Below are positions 24,181-32,221 of a stretch of 64,000 bases of DNA, in pieces. Source of the DNA: Haloterrigena gelatinilytica (GTDB taxonomy: Archaea > Halobacteriota > Halobacteria > Halobacteriales > Natrialbaceae). Where the stretch lies: positions 2,294,001 through 2,358,000 of the forward strand of contig NZ_JABUQZ010000001.1 of assembly GCF_013342145.1 (NCBI RefSeq), read 5' to 3'. The position numbers were made by a program, and so were the translations under genes. How positions within the stretch are numbered: position 1 is the stretch's first letter; every line of letters starts with the position of its first letter. The notes beneath the pieces were generated by a model. That model was not told the origin of the DNA. It saw only the letters and a program-made list of their open reading frames with translations, and did not search any database.

Positions 24181-24897
24181 TTACTGCTGTTCGCCGCCTG
24201 CTACGGTCACCGTCGCGTAACAGTTGCCGCTCGAGAGTTCCCAGTCGACGACCTCGAGCGCGCTGGCCTCGAGGGCGGTCTCGAACTCGTCGGGCGCGTA
24301 GATGTGGTAGAAGCGATCGACGGTCTCGCCGCCGGGGAGGGTCCACTCGACGGCGGTGTCGAATCCCTCGTCGGCGTCGAAGCGATCGTGGGCGGTCGAC
24401 CACGCGCTGACGAGGGCGCGGCCCCCCGGCGCGAGGACTCGCGCGAGTTCGTCGAGGCTGTCGCGTCGAGCGCGTCGGGTCGGCAGGTGATGCAGCGTCG
24501 CGACGTAGACCGCGACGTCGACGCTGTCGTCGGCCAGCGGCAGCCGTCCGGCGTCGCCCTGGCAGAGCGCGACCTCGAACCCGCGCTCGAGGGCGCGCTC
24601 GCGCCCGGTCTCGAGGAGGCCCCGGCTGGCGTCGAGGCCGACGACGGTCCCGCAGTGATCGGCCAGCAGTTCGGCGTGCCGACAGTTGCCACAGCCGAGG
24701 TCGAGACCGACCGCGGACTCGTTCCCGTCGGTCTCGAGGCCGCCGGCCGCGTCCTCGACGAACGACTCGACTTCGGGCCAGGCGTACTCTCGCGTGGACG
24801 CGAAGTGGTCGGCGATGCGGTCGTAGGTGTCGCGGACGGCGGCCCGTCGCTGTGCGTCGGCGTCGTCCTCGAGGTCGGACTCCTGCTCCTCGGCCAT
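24181..24897 (-). CDS. Class I SAM methyltransferase, Trm9-like
   Basis: A 238-residue enzyme. SAM motif I is LDLGCGNCRHAELLADH, motif II VGLDASRGLLETG, then LCQGDAGRLPLADDSVDVAV, and LHHLPTRRARRDSLDELARVLAPGGRALVSAW. That last block is closest to the Trm9/ALKBH8 methyltransferases, which finish wobble-uridine modifications on tRNA with Trm112 as partner. The Trm112-like protein in this window (37.3 kb) is consistent with that. The start MAEEQESDLEDDADAQRR is where the family begins; the frame continues upstream into a palindromic repeat and is spurious there. The substrate is inferred; it might be another small molecule or rRNA. Confidence 0.85.
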   Translation of the reverse strand: MAEEQESDLEDDADAQRRAAVRDTYDRIADHFASTREYAWPEVESFVEDAAGGLETDGNESAVGLDLGCGNCRHAELLADHCGTVVGLDASRGLLETGRERALERGFEVALCQGDAGRLPLADDSVDVAVYVATLHHLPTRRARRDSLDELARVLAPGGRALVSAWSTAHDRFDADEGFDTAVEWTLPGGETVDRFYHIYAPDEFETALEASALEVVDWELSSGNCYATVTVAGGEQQ

Positions 24898-24940
24898 CGT
24901 CGGTGTTCGTCGGGGAACGCGCAAAAACCGTTCGCAACGC

Positions 24941-25055
24941 GAAAGCCCAGACACGCTCGACCGTTCAGGATCGAGCGTGTCTGCCCCTTTCAGTCCCACC
25001 GAAAGCCCCGATCCGCTGGCGCCGGCGCCAGCGGATCGCCCCTTTCAGTCCCGCC
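24941..25055. repeat. Two-unit palindromic repeat element
   Basis: Two adjacent modules have the same frame: GAAAGCCC, then an inverted repeat, then GCCCCTTTCAGTCCC[A/G]CC. In unit one (24941-25000) the arms AGACACGCTCGA and TCGAGCGTGTCT are perfect 12-base complements around a 10-base loop. In unit two (25001-25055) the arms GATCCGCTGGCGCC and GGCGCCAGCGGATC form a perfect 28-base palindrome with no loop. The stems are unrelated in sequence while the flanks are conserved, so selection acts on the frame and on base pairing. The element lies between the Trm9-like gene and the pilus platform gene. It is not a CRISPR array. Confidence 0.85.
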
Positions 25056-25161
25056 CGTGCCGGGTGGCTGGTCTGGCCACCGCGGATGGATCCGAAGCGA
25101 CTGCCGTTGAGCGGGAGCGAGGCTCCCGCGAGGTCGGCAAGCCGTCCGTCTCGCCGGACTG

Positions 25162-27261
25162 TCAGACCACGACGGCGAAGAGGAGGATCGAGAGGCCGAC
25201 CATGACGGCGGCGTGTTTCGCGCCGCCGCGGATATCGCCCGTGCTCAACTGGCCGGCGATCAGCCCCGAGAGCAGCCCCTGAACGAGCGTCGCGTGGTAG
25301 AACAGCGTGTCGTAGGTCGCCCGGTCGGAGTCCGAGAAGCCGCCGAGTCCGTCGACCGCGGTGGGTCCGGTGGCGGTCGCGGTATCGGCTCCCGCCGCGG
25401 GCAGGTTCGGCAGCAGAGACGCCGCGAGCACCGCGATGATGAACAGGAAGACCAGATACGAGACGTAGACGACGATGGTGTACTCGACCATCGCCTGTTT
25501 GCGCTCGCGCTCGAGTCGCCGGTCGGCCGCGGCCTGCCGGGCGGCGATCCGAAGGACCGTCGCGAGGTTCCCGCTCGCGTTCATCGCCTCGGTGAGCAGG
25601 GTCACGACGCGGGCGGTCGTCCGGGTCCGCAGCCGCCGCTCGAGTCTGGCGAACGCGGTCTGGAGGTCGGCGCCCCACTGGACGTCCGCCCAGACGCGGT
25701 CGAGTTCGGCGCCGAGCGGTCCCAACTCCGAGCCGCGGACGTGGTCGACCGCCGAGACCAGCGACGTGCCGGCCTCGTTGACGCTCGCGAGTCGGTCGAG
25801 CAGGTCCGGGACGGCCGCCTCGACCGCGTCGATCCGGCGGCGATGACCCTCGTAACAGATCGCGAAGCCGGTCAGGACGACCAGCAGCCCCACCGCGATC
25901 GCGTCGTCGATCGCCGCGACGTCGAACCCGCCCTCGAGCGCCGCCGGGAACCGCCACAGCACGCCCGCGAGGGCGATCGGGACGGTAAGCGCGAGCGACA
26001 GCGCCGGGCGCTCGAGCAGCGTCCGAATCGGATCCCCGAATCGCTCGCGCAGGCCGCGGAGCCGCCGGTAGTACCGGAGCCGTTCGACGTTCGGACGGGC
26101 GTCGGCACCGACGGCGCCGCTATCGACGGCCCCGCCGTCGGGCCGCGCCTCACGCGCGATGTCTGCCGGGAGGTCCGGCGACGGAGCCTCGCCCGCGTCG
26201 CTCGCCGCCGCGCCGGGCGTCAGTTTATCGGTGACGACGCTCAGGTAGATCACGAACGCGAGGTTGCCGACAGGTAGGATGAGGTAGATCAACGCCCGCA
26301 GCGGCTCGAGCGTGTCGCCGACGGCGATCCCGATGACGACGAGGATCGTGATGAGAAAGAGCGGGCCCGCGACCAGCACCGTCACGTAGGCTTCGGCGAG
26401 CGTCGAGAGCAGTCCGAGGGTCCGTTCCTGCTGGGACTCGGCTTCCTCCTGGTAGTCGCGATACTGGCGCTCGAGGAAATCAGAGAGGCTGTGGCCGCTC
26501 TGGAGGACGCTGACCAGGTTCTCGCTGAACTCGCGGAACTGGGGACTCGGCGAGCGCCGACCCATCGTCTGGAGGGCGGTGACCGCGTCGACGCCGAAGG
26601 TGTCCATGTTGCGGACCGCGACGTCGAACTCCGCGGCGGCCTCGCCGTAGGTCGCCTCGTGAGCGGCGACGATGCGGATCGCCTTCGGAAACGCCATCCC
26701 GCTGCGCGAGAGGGCGTAGAGGAAGGCGACGGTCGAGGGCAGCGCCGTCTCGATCCGGCGGGCGCGCTCGTCGGCGACGTAGCGCGGGTACCACCAGCGG
26801 AGCCAGTACGCGCCGCCGCCGGCGACCGCGCCGAGCGTGAGACAGGAGGCGAGCAACAGGCCGAACAGTTCGACGAGCGACAGCGAGGGCACGCCACCGA
26901 GGTTCGCGAGGAACGCGAGGGCGCTCGGCAACGCCGCCCGGAGCGTCTCGGGATCGACCGAGAGCACGAGCAACAGGCCCCAGATGACGTAGATGCCGAG
27001 CACCGAGCCGAGGACCGCGAAGAGGCCGGCGTAGCAGACCGTCATCGCGCCGTACTCGCGGTAGGTCACCGGCGCGTGGGCGGCTCGCAGCGCCGCCTGC
27101 CTGTCGGGATGTTCGTCGCGGAACTCGTCGACGTACCCGCCGAAGAGCCCGATCGCGGCCCGCGTCAGCCGCCGGTCGACGCCGTCGTGGTATCTGGCCG
27201 CGAGGACGGGCACACAGCAGAGCGCGGCGAGCGCGAGCGGCAGGAAGGTAGATACCGACAT
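25162..27261 (-). CDS. pilC: Type IV pilus/archaellum-type membrane platform (T2SSF, PilC/FlaJ-like)
   Basis: A 699-residue membrane protein with two T2SSF domains. The first is at about 165-300 (ARRIETALPSTVAFLYALSRSGMAFPKAI) and the second at about 475-600 (VPDLLDRLASVNEAGTSLVSAVDHV). Each is followed by paired membrane helices, and further helices occur at the N-terminus. A linker of about 50 acidic residues separates the halves (GEAPSPDLPADIAREARPDG). It is the membrane base on which the ATPase assembles pilin subunits. The ATPase gene ends 5 bases upstream, so they form an operon. No pilin or prepilin peptidase gene is nearby. Archaellum genes are absent, so an adhesion-type pilus is more likely. 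Confidence 0.92.
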   Translation of the reverse strand: MSVSTFLPLALAALCCVPVLAARYHDGVDRRLTRAAIGLFGGYVDEFRDEHPDRQAALRAAHAPVTYREYGAMTVCYAGLFAVLGSVLGIYVIWGLLLVLSVDPETLRAALPSALAFLANLGGVPSLSLVELFGLLLASCLTLGAVAGGGAYWLRWWYPRYVADERARRIETALPSTVAFLYALSRSGMAFPKAIRIVAAHEATYGEAAAEFDVAVRNMDTFGVDAVTALQTMGRRSPSPQFREFSENLVSVLQSGHSLSDFLERQYRDYQEEAESQQERTLGLLSTLAEAYVTVLVAGPLFLITILVVIGIAVGDTLEPLRALIYLILPVGNLAFVIYLSVVTDKLTPGAAASDAGEAPSPDLPADIAREARPDGGAVDSGAVGADARPNVERLRYYRRLRGLRERFGDPIRTLLERPALSLALTVPIALAGVLWRFPAALEGGFDVAAIDDAIAVGLLVVLTGFAICYEGHRRRIDAVEAAVPDLLDRLASVNEAGTSLVSAVDHVRGSELGPLGAELDRVWADVQWGADLQTAFARLERRLRTRTTARVVTLLTEAMNASGNLATVLRIAARQAAADRRLERERKQAMVEYTIVVYVSYLVFLFIIAVLAASLLPNLPAAGADTATATGPTAVDGLGGFSDSDRATYDTLFYHATLVQGLLSGLIAGQLSTGDIRGGAKHAAVMVGLSILLFAVVV

Positions 27262-27266
27262 GGCTG

Positions 27267-29093
27267 TCAGGACCCGTCGCTCTCGAGCTGTCGGTCGATG
27301 CCGGTCCGTCCGATCCCGGTCTCGGTCTCGGTCTCGGTTTCAGCGTCGGATCCGAACCCGAGTTCAGCATCTGACGCCGAGTCGCCGTCGGCATCGGAAT
27401 CCGCCGCGTCGATCCGCTCGAGCACGTCCTCTCGATCGGCGTAGTACTCGTTGACCAGCGCGGTAAAGCGCCGGTAGTCGGTGATCCCGTTCGCCTGCAG
27501 GTACTCGAGGAAGCGTTCGCGGCGCTCGAGTTCGGCGAGCAGCTCGCGCTGGCTCCAGCCGCGGTCGTCCCGGATCTCCTCGAGAACGGCGCTGCCCGAC
27601 GACCGGAACGTGTCGGTGTCGCCCTCCCAGGTGTAGGCCGTCGAGTAGTCGAGTTCGCCCGTCCGCTGGTCGACCCCGTCGATTTCGGCCAGGACCTTGT
27701 TCCGGCGGACGCGGCCGTCCTCGAGGCGGGTCAGCGTCTGGACCGAGAGGATGTCGAGGCTGCCGACCATCGGGCGGGGGACGTCGATCGGCTCGTTCTC
27801 GAGGCGATTGATCGCCGTCTGGACCGAGTCGGCGTGCATCGTCGAGTAAGTTGTGTGGCCGGTGTTCATCGCCTGAAAGAGGGTGATCGCCTCCTCGCCG
27901 CGGACCTCGCCGACGACGATGTACTCCGGGCGGTGGCGCAGCGCCGACCGCAGGAGGTCGTACATCGTGACGTCGTTCCCCTCGTGGACGCGCTCGCGGG
28001 TGACCGAGGAGAGCCAGTTGTCGTGGGAGAGCTGGAGTTCGCGGGTGTCCTCGATCGTCACCACCTTCGCGCGCGGGGGGATGAACATCGAGACGGCGTT
28101 CATGCTCGTCGTCTTCCCCGAGGCCGTCCCGCCGGCGAAGATGAGGCTCTTGTCGTGTTCGATCGCCAGCCAGAGGTAGGCCAGTTGCTCGACGCTGAAG
28201 GTGCCGTACTCGAGCAGATCGATCGGCGTGAACGGCTCGTCGGCGTACTTCCGGACGGTGAAGGCCGAACCGCGCGGGGTCACCTCCCGGCCAAGCGCCA
28301 GTTCCGCGCGCGAGCCGTCGGGCAGCGTCGTCTCGACCATCGGGTCGCCGATGGAGATGTGTCGCCCCGAGTGCTGGGCGAGGCGCACGACGAAGCCGTC
28401 GAGTTCGTCCGCGCCGAAGGAGACGTTCGTCTCGACGTCGGTGTACTCGTCGTGGTAGACGAAGATCGGGAGGTCGTAGCCGTCACACGAGACGTCCTCG
28501 ACGTGGGGATCGTGCATGATCGGCTCGAGTCGCCCGTAGCCCCGGAAGTTCCGGTGGACGTAGTAGAAGAGCCGGTAGAACGTCGCCGCGTCGACGTCCG
28601 CGCCGTAGCGCTCTAAGTACTCGCGGATCGTCTCGCGCAGGAGCGCCTCGATCCCGTCCCCGCGGCTCGCGGCCCGCGGCTCCGCGGCGTCGCCTCGATC
28701 GTCCTCGCGATAAAGCAAGGGATCGCGGACGTCCTCGAACAGCGTCTCGAGCAGGCGTGCCTCGTCGTCCCGCAGCGTCGGCTCGACGGCGCGGTAGCGG
28801 TACTCGTTCGCGGACCGGTCGCGGCCGATCGTGACGAACGAAAACGGCGCGTCGGCCCAGTAACGGTCGACCTCCTCGAGGCCGTCGATCCCGTCGAACG
28901 TCACCAGCGGGCCGTGCGCCGACGGATCGTAATTCGGCACCCGCACCTCCGAGCCCTGCAGCGTCTCGCGGAGTCGACGGAGCGTTCGGCGGGCGCTCGC
29001 GAGCGTCGACTCGAGGCGGCCACCGACGCCGTCGCCGTCGCTCCCGTCGGCTGCGATCGAATCGGCCGGGTCGGTATCGCGCTGGTCGGACAT
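27267..29093 (-). CDS. pilB: Type II/IV secretion system ATPase (PilB/VirB11-like)
   Basis: A 608-residue cytoplasmic ATPase. The N-terminal third is charged and variable. The middle has the conserved GYGRLEPIMHDPHVEDVSCDG region and DPMVETTLPDGSRAELALG. The ATPase core shows Walker A GGTASGKTT (about residues 317-325), EDTRELQL (Asp box), GEVRGEEAI (Walker B region) and TGHTTYSTMHADS (His box). It powers pilus assembly with the platform protein encoded next. An acidic Glu/Thr repeat tail (TETETET) ends it. The start MSDQRDTDPADS is preferred over an Arg-rich upstream extension that is untypical for the family. Confidence 0.93.
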   Translation of the reverse strand: MSDQRDTDPADSIAADGSDGDGVGGRLESTLASARRTLRRLRETLQGSEVRVPNYDPSAHGPLVTFDGIDGLEEVDRYWADAPFSFVTIGRDRSANEYRYRAVEPTLRDDEARLLETLFEDVRDPLLYREDDRGDAAEPRAASRGDGIEALLRETIREYLERYGADVDAATFYRLFYYVHRNFRGYGRLEPIMHDPHVEDVSCDGYDLPIFVYHDEYTDVETNVSFGADELDGFVVRLAQHSGRHISIGDPMVETTLPDGSRAELALGREVTPRGSAFTVRKYADEPFTPIDLLEYGTFSVEQLAYLWLAIEHDKSLIFAGGTASGKTTSMNAVSMFIPPRAKVVTIEDTRELQLSHDNWLSSVTRERVHEGNDVTMYDLLRSALRHRPEYIVVGEVRGEEAITLFQAMNTGHTTYSTMHADSVQTAINRLENEPIDVPRPMVGSLDILSVQTLTRLEDGRVRRNKVLAEIDGVDQRTGELDYSTAYTWEGDTDTFRSSGSAVLEEIRDDRGWSQRELLAELERRERFLEYLQANGITDYRRFTALVNEYYADREDVLERIDAADSDADGDSASDAELGFGSDAETETETETGIGRTGIDRQLESDGS

Positions 29094-29328
29094 GATGAAG
29101 TCGGCTCGCGAGCGTACAGACGGAGACCGCGGCGTCGACGCGGCTCGCGAGCGGGGTCGTTCTCGTGGCATGTCGCGCGGCGAGGGGCATAAGTGAGACG
29201 GCCGTTCGATCGGCGCTCGAGCGAGTCGGCGGCGCGCGCCCCGCCGACGTCGGGGAATCGATCGGTCGAATCGGTAACCGGTCGTGCGTTACGTTGATAC
29301 GGTGTGAGTGCGAAGCGAGGGGTACGGA

Positions 29329-29799
29329 ATGAGGCGCGAGCATTTCACATTAAACGTCAGCAATATCGACTGGGTCGAAACCGACGGCGAACCGAGCAAA
29401 CCCTCGGTATCGATCGACTTTACCGGCCCGGAGACGATGCTTCGCGAGCGCCTTACCGGCCCCGACGGCGACGTTCTCGAGGCGGCGGAGACCGACGTCG
29501 CACTCCGACTACAGGAACCGCTGGATACCGACACCGCGGGCGTCGTCAGCGTGACCAACCGGGTCACCGGCGAGTTCATTCTCGAACTCAACGAGGACGC
29601 CGACGACGTCCTCCAGTTCATCCAGGCGGCCCGGGGCTACGGGGAGGACGCGACCGAAGACGACGGCCGATACGAGGTCGAAATCACGCTCGACGGCGAT
29701 AGCTTCGTCACCTACGACAAACGGACCTTTCTCGTCTACGACGACGAAGGCAACCTGCTTCGCCAACACAGCCTGATCCCCAGCGGCGTCGAACTCTAA
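29329..29799 (+). CDS. Conserved haloarchaeal protein (DUF5793-like)
   Basis: A 156-residue acidic protein starting MRREHFTLNVSNIDWVE, followed by strand-rich blocks (PSVSIDFTGPETMLRERLTGPDG, TDVALRLQEPLD, VVSVTNRVTGEFILELNEDADDVLQFI) and the end YEVEITLDGDSFVTYDKRTFLVYDDEGNLL. It matches a conserved haloarchaeal family that I remember as DUF5793. The role is unknown and no catalytic residues are evident. A Met seven codons upstream exists, but the family begins here. It is divergent from the pilus operon. Confidence 0.75.
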   Translation: MRREHFTLNVSNIDWVETDGEPSKPSVSIDFTGPETMLRERLTGPDGDVLEAAETDVALRLQEPLDTDTAGVVSVTNRVTGEFILELNEDADDVLQFIQAARGYGEDATEDDGRYEVEITLDGDSFVTYDKRTFLVYDDEGNLLRQHSLIPSGVEL

Positions 29800-29903
29800 T
29801 TCTGGCCGTCGGAACTCCCAGTCGCTCGGAACTGACCGGCAGCTATATGCGTGTTATCGACGCCCAATCGAACAGACGCCGGCGGATGCCGGCGGATCGA
29901 TCG

Positions 29904-31025
29904 ATGGCGAACGGACAACTACACACGACGGCGACCGGCGACCGACGACCGGATCCCGCGACCGGCGATACGGTGCTCGAACTCGAGAGCGTCGCCAAGC
30001 GCTACGGCGCCGAGACGGTCATCTCGGACCTCTCGCTGTCGGTCCGCGAGGGCGAGATCCTGACGCTGCTGGGTCCGTCGGGCTGTGGCAAGACGACGAC
30101 GCTCCGTCTCGTCGCCGGCCTCGAGCGACCCGACGCCGGCCGGATCGCCCTCCAGGGCGAGCGCGTCGCGGGAGCCGATCGGTTCGTTCCGCCGGAAGAA
30201 CGCGACGTCGGCGTCGTCTTCCAGGAGTTCGCGCTGTTCCCCCATCTGACCGCCCGCGAGAACGTCGCTTTCGGCCTCCGGGACCGGGACGAGCGGGAAC
30301 GCGACGCGCGCGTCGACGAACTACTCGACCTCGTCGGCCTCGAGGCCCAGGGCGGCGCCTATCCGGACGAACTCTCCGGCGGCCAGCGACAGCGGATCGC
30401 GCTGGCCCGCGCGCTGGCGCCCGAACCGGAGCTGCTGTTGCTCGACGAGCCGTTCTCGAATCTGGACGCCGACCTCCGCGTGGAGATGCGCGAGGAGGTC
30501 CGCCGGATCATCGCGGAGACCGGCGTCACCGCGGTCTCCGTGACCCACGATCAGGAGGAGGCGCTGTCGATCTCCGACCGCGTCGCCGTGATGAACGACG
30601 GCGATATCGAACAGATCGATCGGCCCCAGAAAGTCTTCCAGCAGCCCGAATCCCGCTTCGTCGCCGGCTTCCTCGGCCACGCCAGCTTCCTCGCGGGCGA
30701 GGTCCGCGCCGACGGCGTCGACACCGCCGTCGGTCGCGTCCGCCGCGACGCCGTTACTGACCTGACCGACCGGCACGACGGTGCAACCGTCGATCTGCTC
30801 GTCCGTCCCGACGACGTGACGGCCGCGCCGGCCGACGACGGAGCGGCCGACGGTCGCGTCGTTTACCGGCGGTATCTCGGGCCGACCGCGCTCTACCGCG
30901 TCGAACTCGAGTCGGGCGAGACCCTCGAGTGTATGCACAACCACGCCGACCGGATCGACGTCGGCGAGCGCGTCGCCGTCCGCGTCACCGCCGACCACGA
31001 CCTCGCCTGGTTCCCCGCGGACTGA
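29904..31025 (+). CDS. ABC transporter ATP-binding protein (PotA/AfuC/CysA type)
   Basis: A 373-residue ATPase with all motifs: Walker A GPSGCGKTT, signature LSGGQRQRIALARAL, Walker B LLLLDEPFSNLD, H-loop VTHDQEEAL. A C-terminal TOBE-like regulatory domain runs from about residue 240 (GFLGHASFLAGEV, VDLLVRPDDV). The layout is that of importers for iron(III), spermidine/putrescine, sulfate or similar. The core LELESVAKRYGAETVISDLSL sits about 30 residues in. No permease or binding-protein gene is next to it, so the transporter partners must be encoded elsewhere. Several possible starts exist; this one leaves a short acidic leader. Confidence 0.88.
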   Translation: MANGQLHTTATGDRRPDPATGDTVLELESVAKRYGAETVISDLSLSVREGEILTLLGPSGCGKTTTLRLVAGLERPDAGRIALQGERVAGADRFVPPEERDVGVVFQEFALFPHLTARENVAFGLRDRDERERDARVDELLDLVGLEAQGGAYPDELSGGQRQRIALARALAPEPELLLLDEPFSNLDADLRVEMREEVRRIIAETGVTAVSVTHDQEEALSISDRVAVMNDGDIEQIDRPQKVFQQPESRFVAGFLGHASFLAGEVRADGVDTAVGRVRRDAVTDLTDRHDGATVDLLVRPDDVTAAPADDGAADGRVVYRRYLGPTALYRVELESGETLECMHNHADRIDVGERVAVRVTADHDLAWFPAD

Positions 31026-31112
31026 GTTCCGCCGTCACCGTCGAATTCGTCGCTCCCCTCTCGTTCTCCGACGGGGGACAGTTTGATGTCGGCTTCGCGT
31101 AATTTCGAACGC

Positions 31113-31763
31113 ATGGACGCGCTCTCCAGGCGACGCGCCGCGACGGCGTGCGGGCTCGCCGCCCCCCTCGTCGCCCTCGGCGCGATCGCGCTCGCGACGC
31201 TGGTGGCCGCCCCGGAGACGTTCTCCTGGCGCGTTCGAGCGCTCTCGGAGATGGGGCGCTACGAAACCCGGACCTTTCCGCTGTTCAACGGCGGGCTGAT
31301 CCTCGGCGGCCTGCTCGGCGTCCCCTTCGGCTGGCGGCTCTGGCTGGCGGCACGGAACGGCCTCGAGCGTCTCGGCGCCGCCCTGCTGTGGGCGGCGACG
31401 GCCGCCCTGGTCGGTATCGGCGTCTTCTTTCTCGGCCACGACGCGTTCTACCTCGACGCCGAATTCCACACGCCGGTCGCCCTGCTGTTCTTCGGGCTCG
31501 CGCCGTTCGCGCAGTGGGTGTACGGAAGCGGACTCGTGCTCGCCGGCGACGCCCGACTCGGTCTCGTCTCCGTCTGGCTCGGCATCGTCCATCCGCTCTG
31601 TTGGCTCGGGTGGCTCGCGAGCCGCGCCGGCGCCGGGGAGCCGTCGGCGTGGTTCGCCGTCCCCGAATTCGTCGCGGCCGTCGCCTTCGGGAGCTGGGTG
31701 TTCGCGCTGGCCGCGGAGCGGTATCGACGGGATTCCTCCAATCGGGAGAAATCGGCGGACTGA
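31113..31763 (+). CDS. DUF998 membrane protein
   Basis: A 216-residue protein with about six hydrophobic helices and no charged catalytic site: ACGLAAPLVALGAIALATLVAA, FNGGLILGGLLGVPFGW, LGAALLWAATAALVGIGVFFLG, PVALLFFGLAPFAQWVYG, GLVSVWLGIVHPLCWLGW, PEFVAAVAFGSWVFALAA. The landmark SWRVRALSEMGRYETRTFPLFNGGLI after helix one fits DUF998. The function is unknown. An in-frame TTG and ATG lie up to 30 bases upstream. It overlaps nothing and lies 87 bases after the ABC gene. Confidence 0.8.
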   Translation: MDALSRRRAATACGLAAPLVALGAIALATLVAAPETFSWRVRALSEMGRYETRTFPLFNGGLILGGLLGVPFGWRLWLAARNGLERLGAALLWAATAALVGIGVFFLGHDAFYLDAEFHTPVALLFFGLAPFAQWVYGSGLVLAGDARLGLVSVWLGIVHPLCWLGWLASRAGAGEPSAWFAVPEFVAAVAFGSWVFALAAERYRRDSSNREKSAD

Positions 31764-31832
31764 GCGCTCCGTTCGGGTATTGTACCTGTCTCGCACACAA
31801 CGCTTAAGCCCGAACCCTTCGTATACGCGACC

Positions 31833-32111
31833 ATGCATAAAGACGAACTCCTCGAGCTACACGAAGAACTCGTCGTCATCATGGAGTACTTCGCCCAGCG
31901 GGAGGACGTCGATGAGGAACTGTTCGAGCCGTACCGCCAGCTGGACGTCGATCCCTCCCACGTCCACAAATCGAAAAGCGAGCACAAACACGCCGTCTTC
32001 GTGCTCGGCAACGCCTTGGCGAAGGGCATGAGCGAGGACGAGTTCTCGAGCGCGGGGCGGATCGGCAAGCGGATGAAGGAACTCGCCGAGGACGCCGAGT
32101 CGAAGATCTGA
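31833..32111 (+). CDS. UPF0058 family protein
   Basis: A 92-residue highly charged helical protein: MHKDELLELHEELVVIMEYF, YRQLDVDPSHVHKSKSEHKHAVFVLGNALAKGMSEDEFSSAGRIGKRMKEL. This is the whole length of UPF0058, conserved in archaea with no known function. A TATA-like CTTAAGC lies about 30 bases upstream, giving an almost leaderless transcript. It is monocistronic. Confidence 0.92.
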   Translation: MHKDELLELHEELVVIMEYFAQREDVDEELFEPYRQLDVDPSHVHKSKSEHKHAVFVLGNALAKGMSEDEFSSAGRIGKRMKELAEDAESKI

Positions 32112-32221
32112 CGGAAGTCCACCGCGATCGGCAGCGACTTCCTCGAAGTAACGGAGACAGTATCTAAAAGCAGACTGTATCTAGGCGAAACGTATTTGGT
32201 GCGGTTCCCGCTTGTTGGGGT

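Noticed and set aside
24941-25055. CRISPR array
   Set aside because: Only two units, with palindromes in the variable part instead of unique spacers, and no repeat of CRISPR type; no cas genes in the window.
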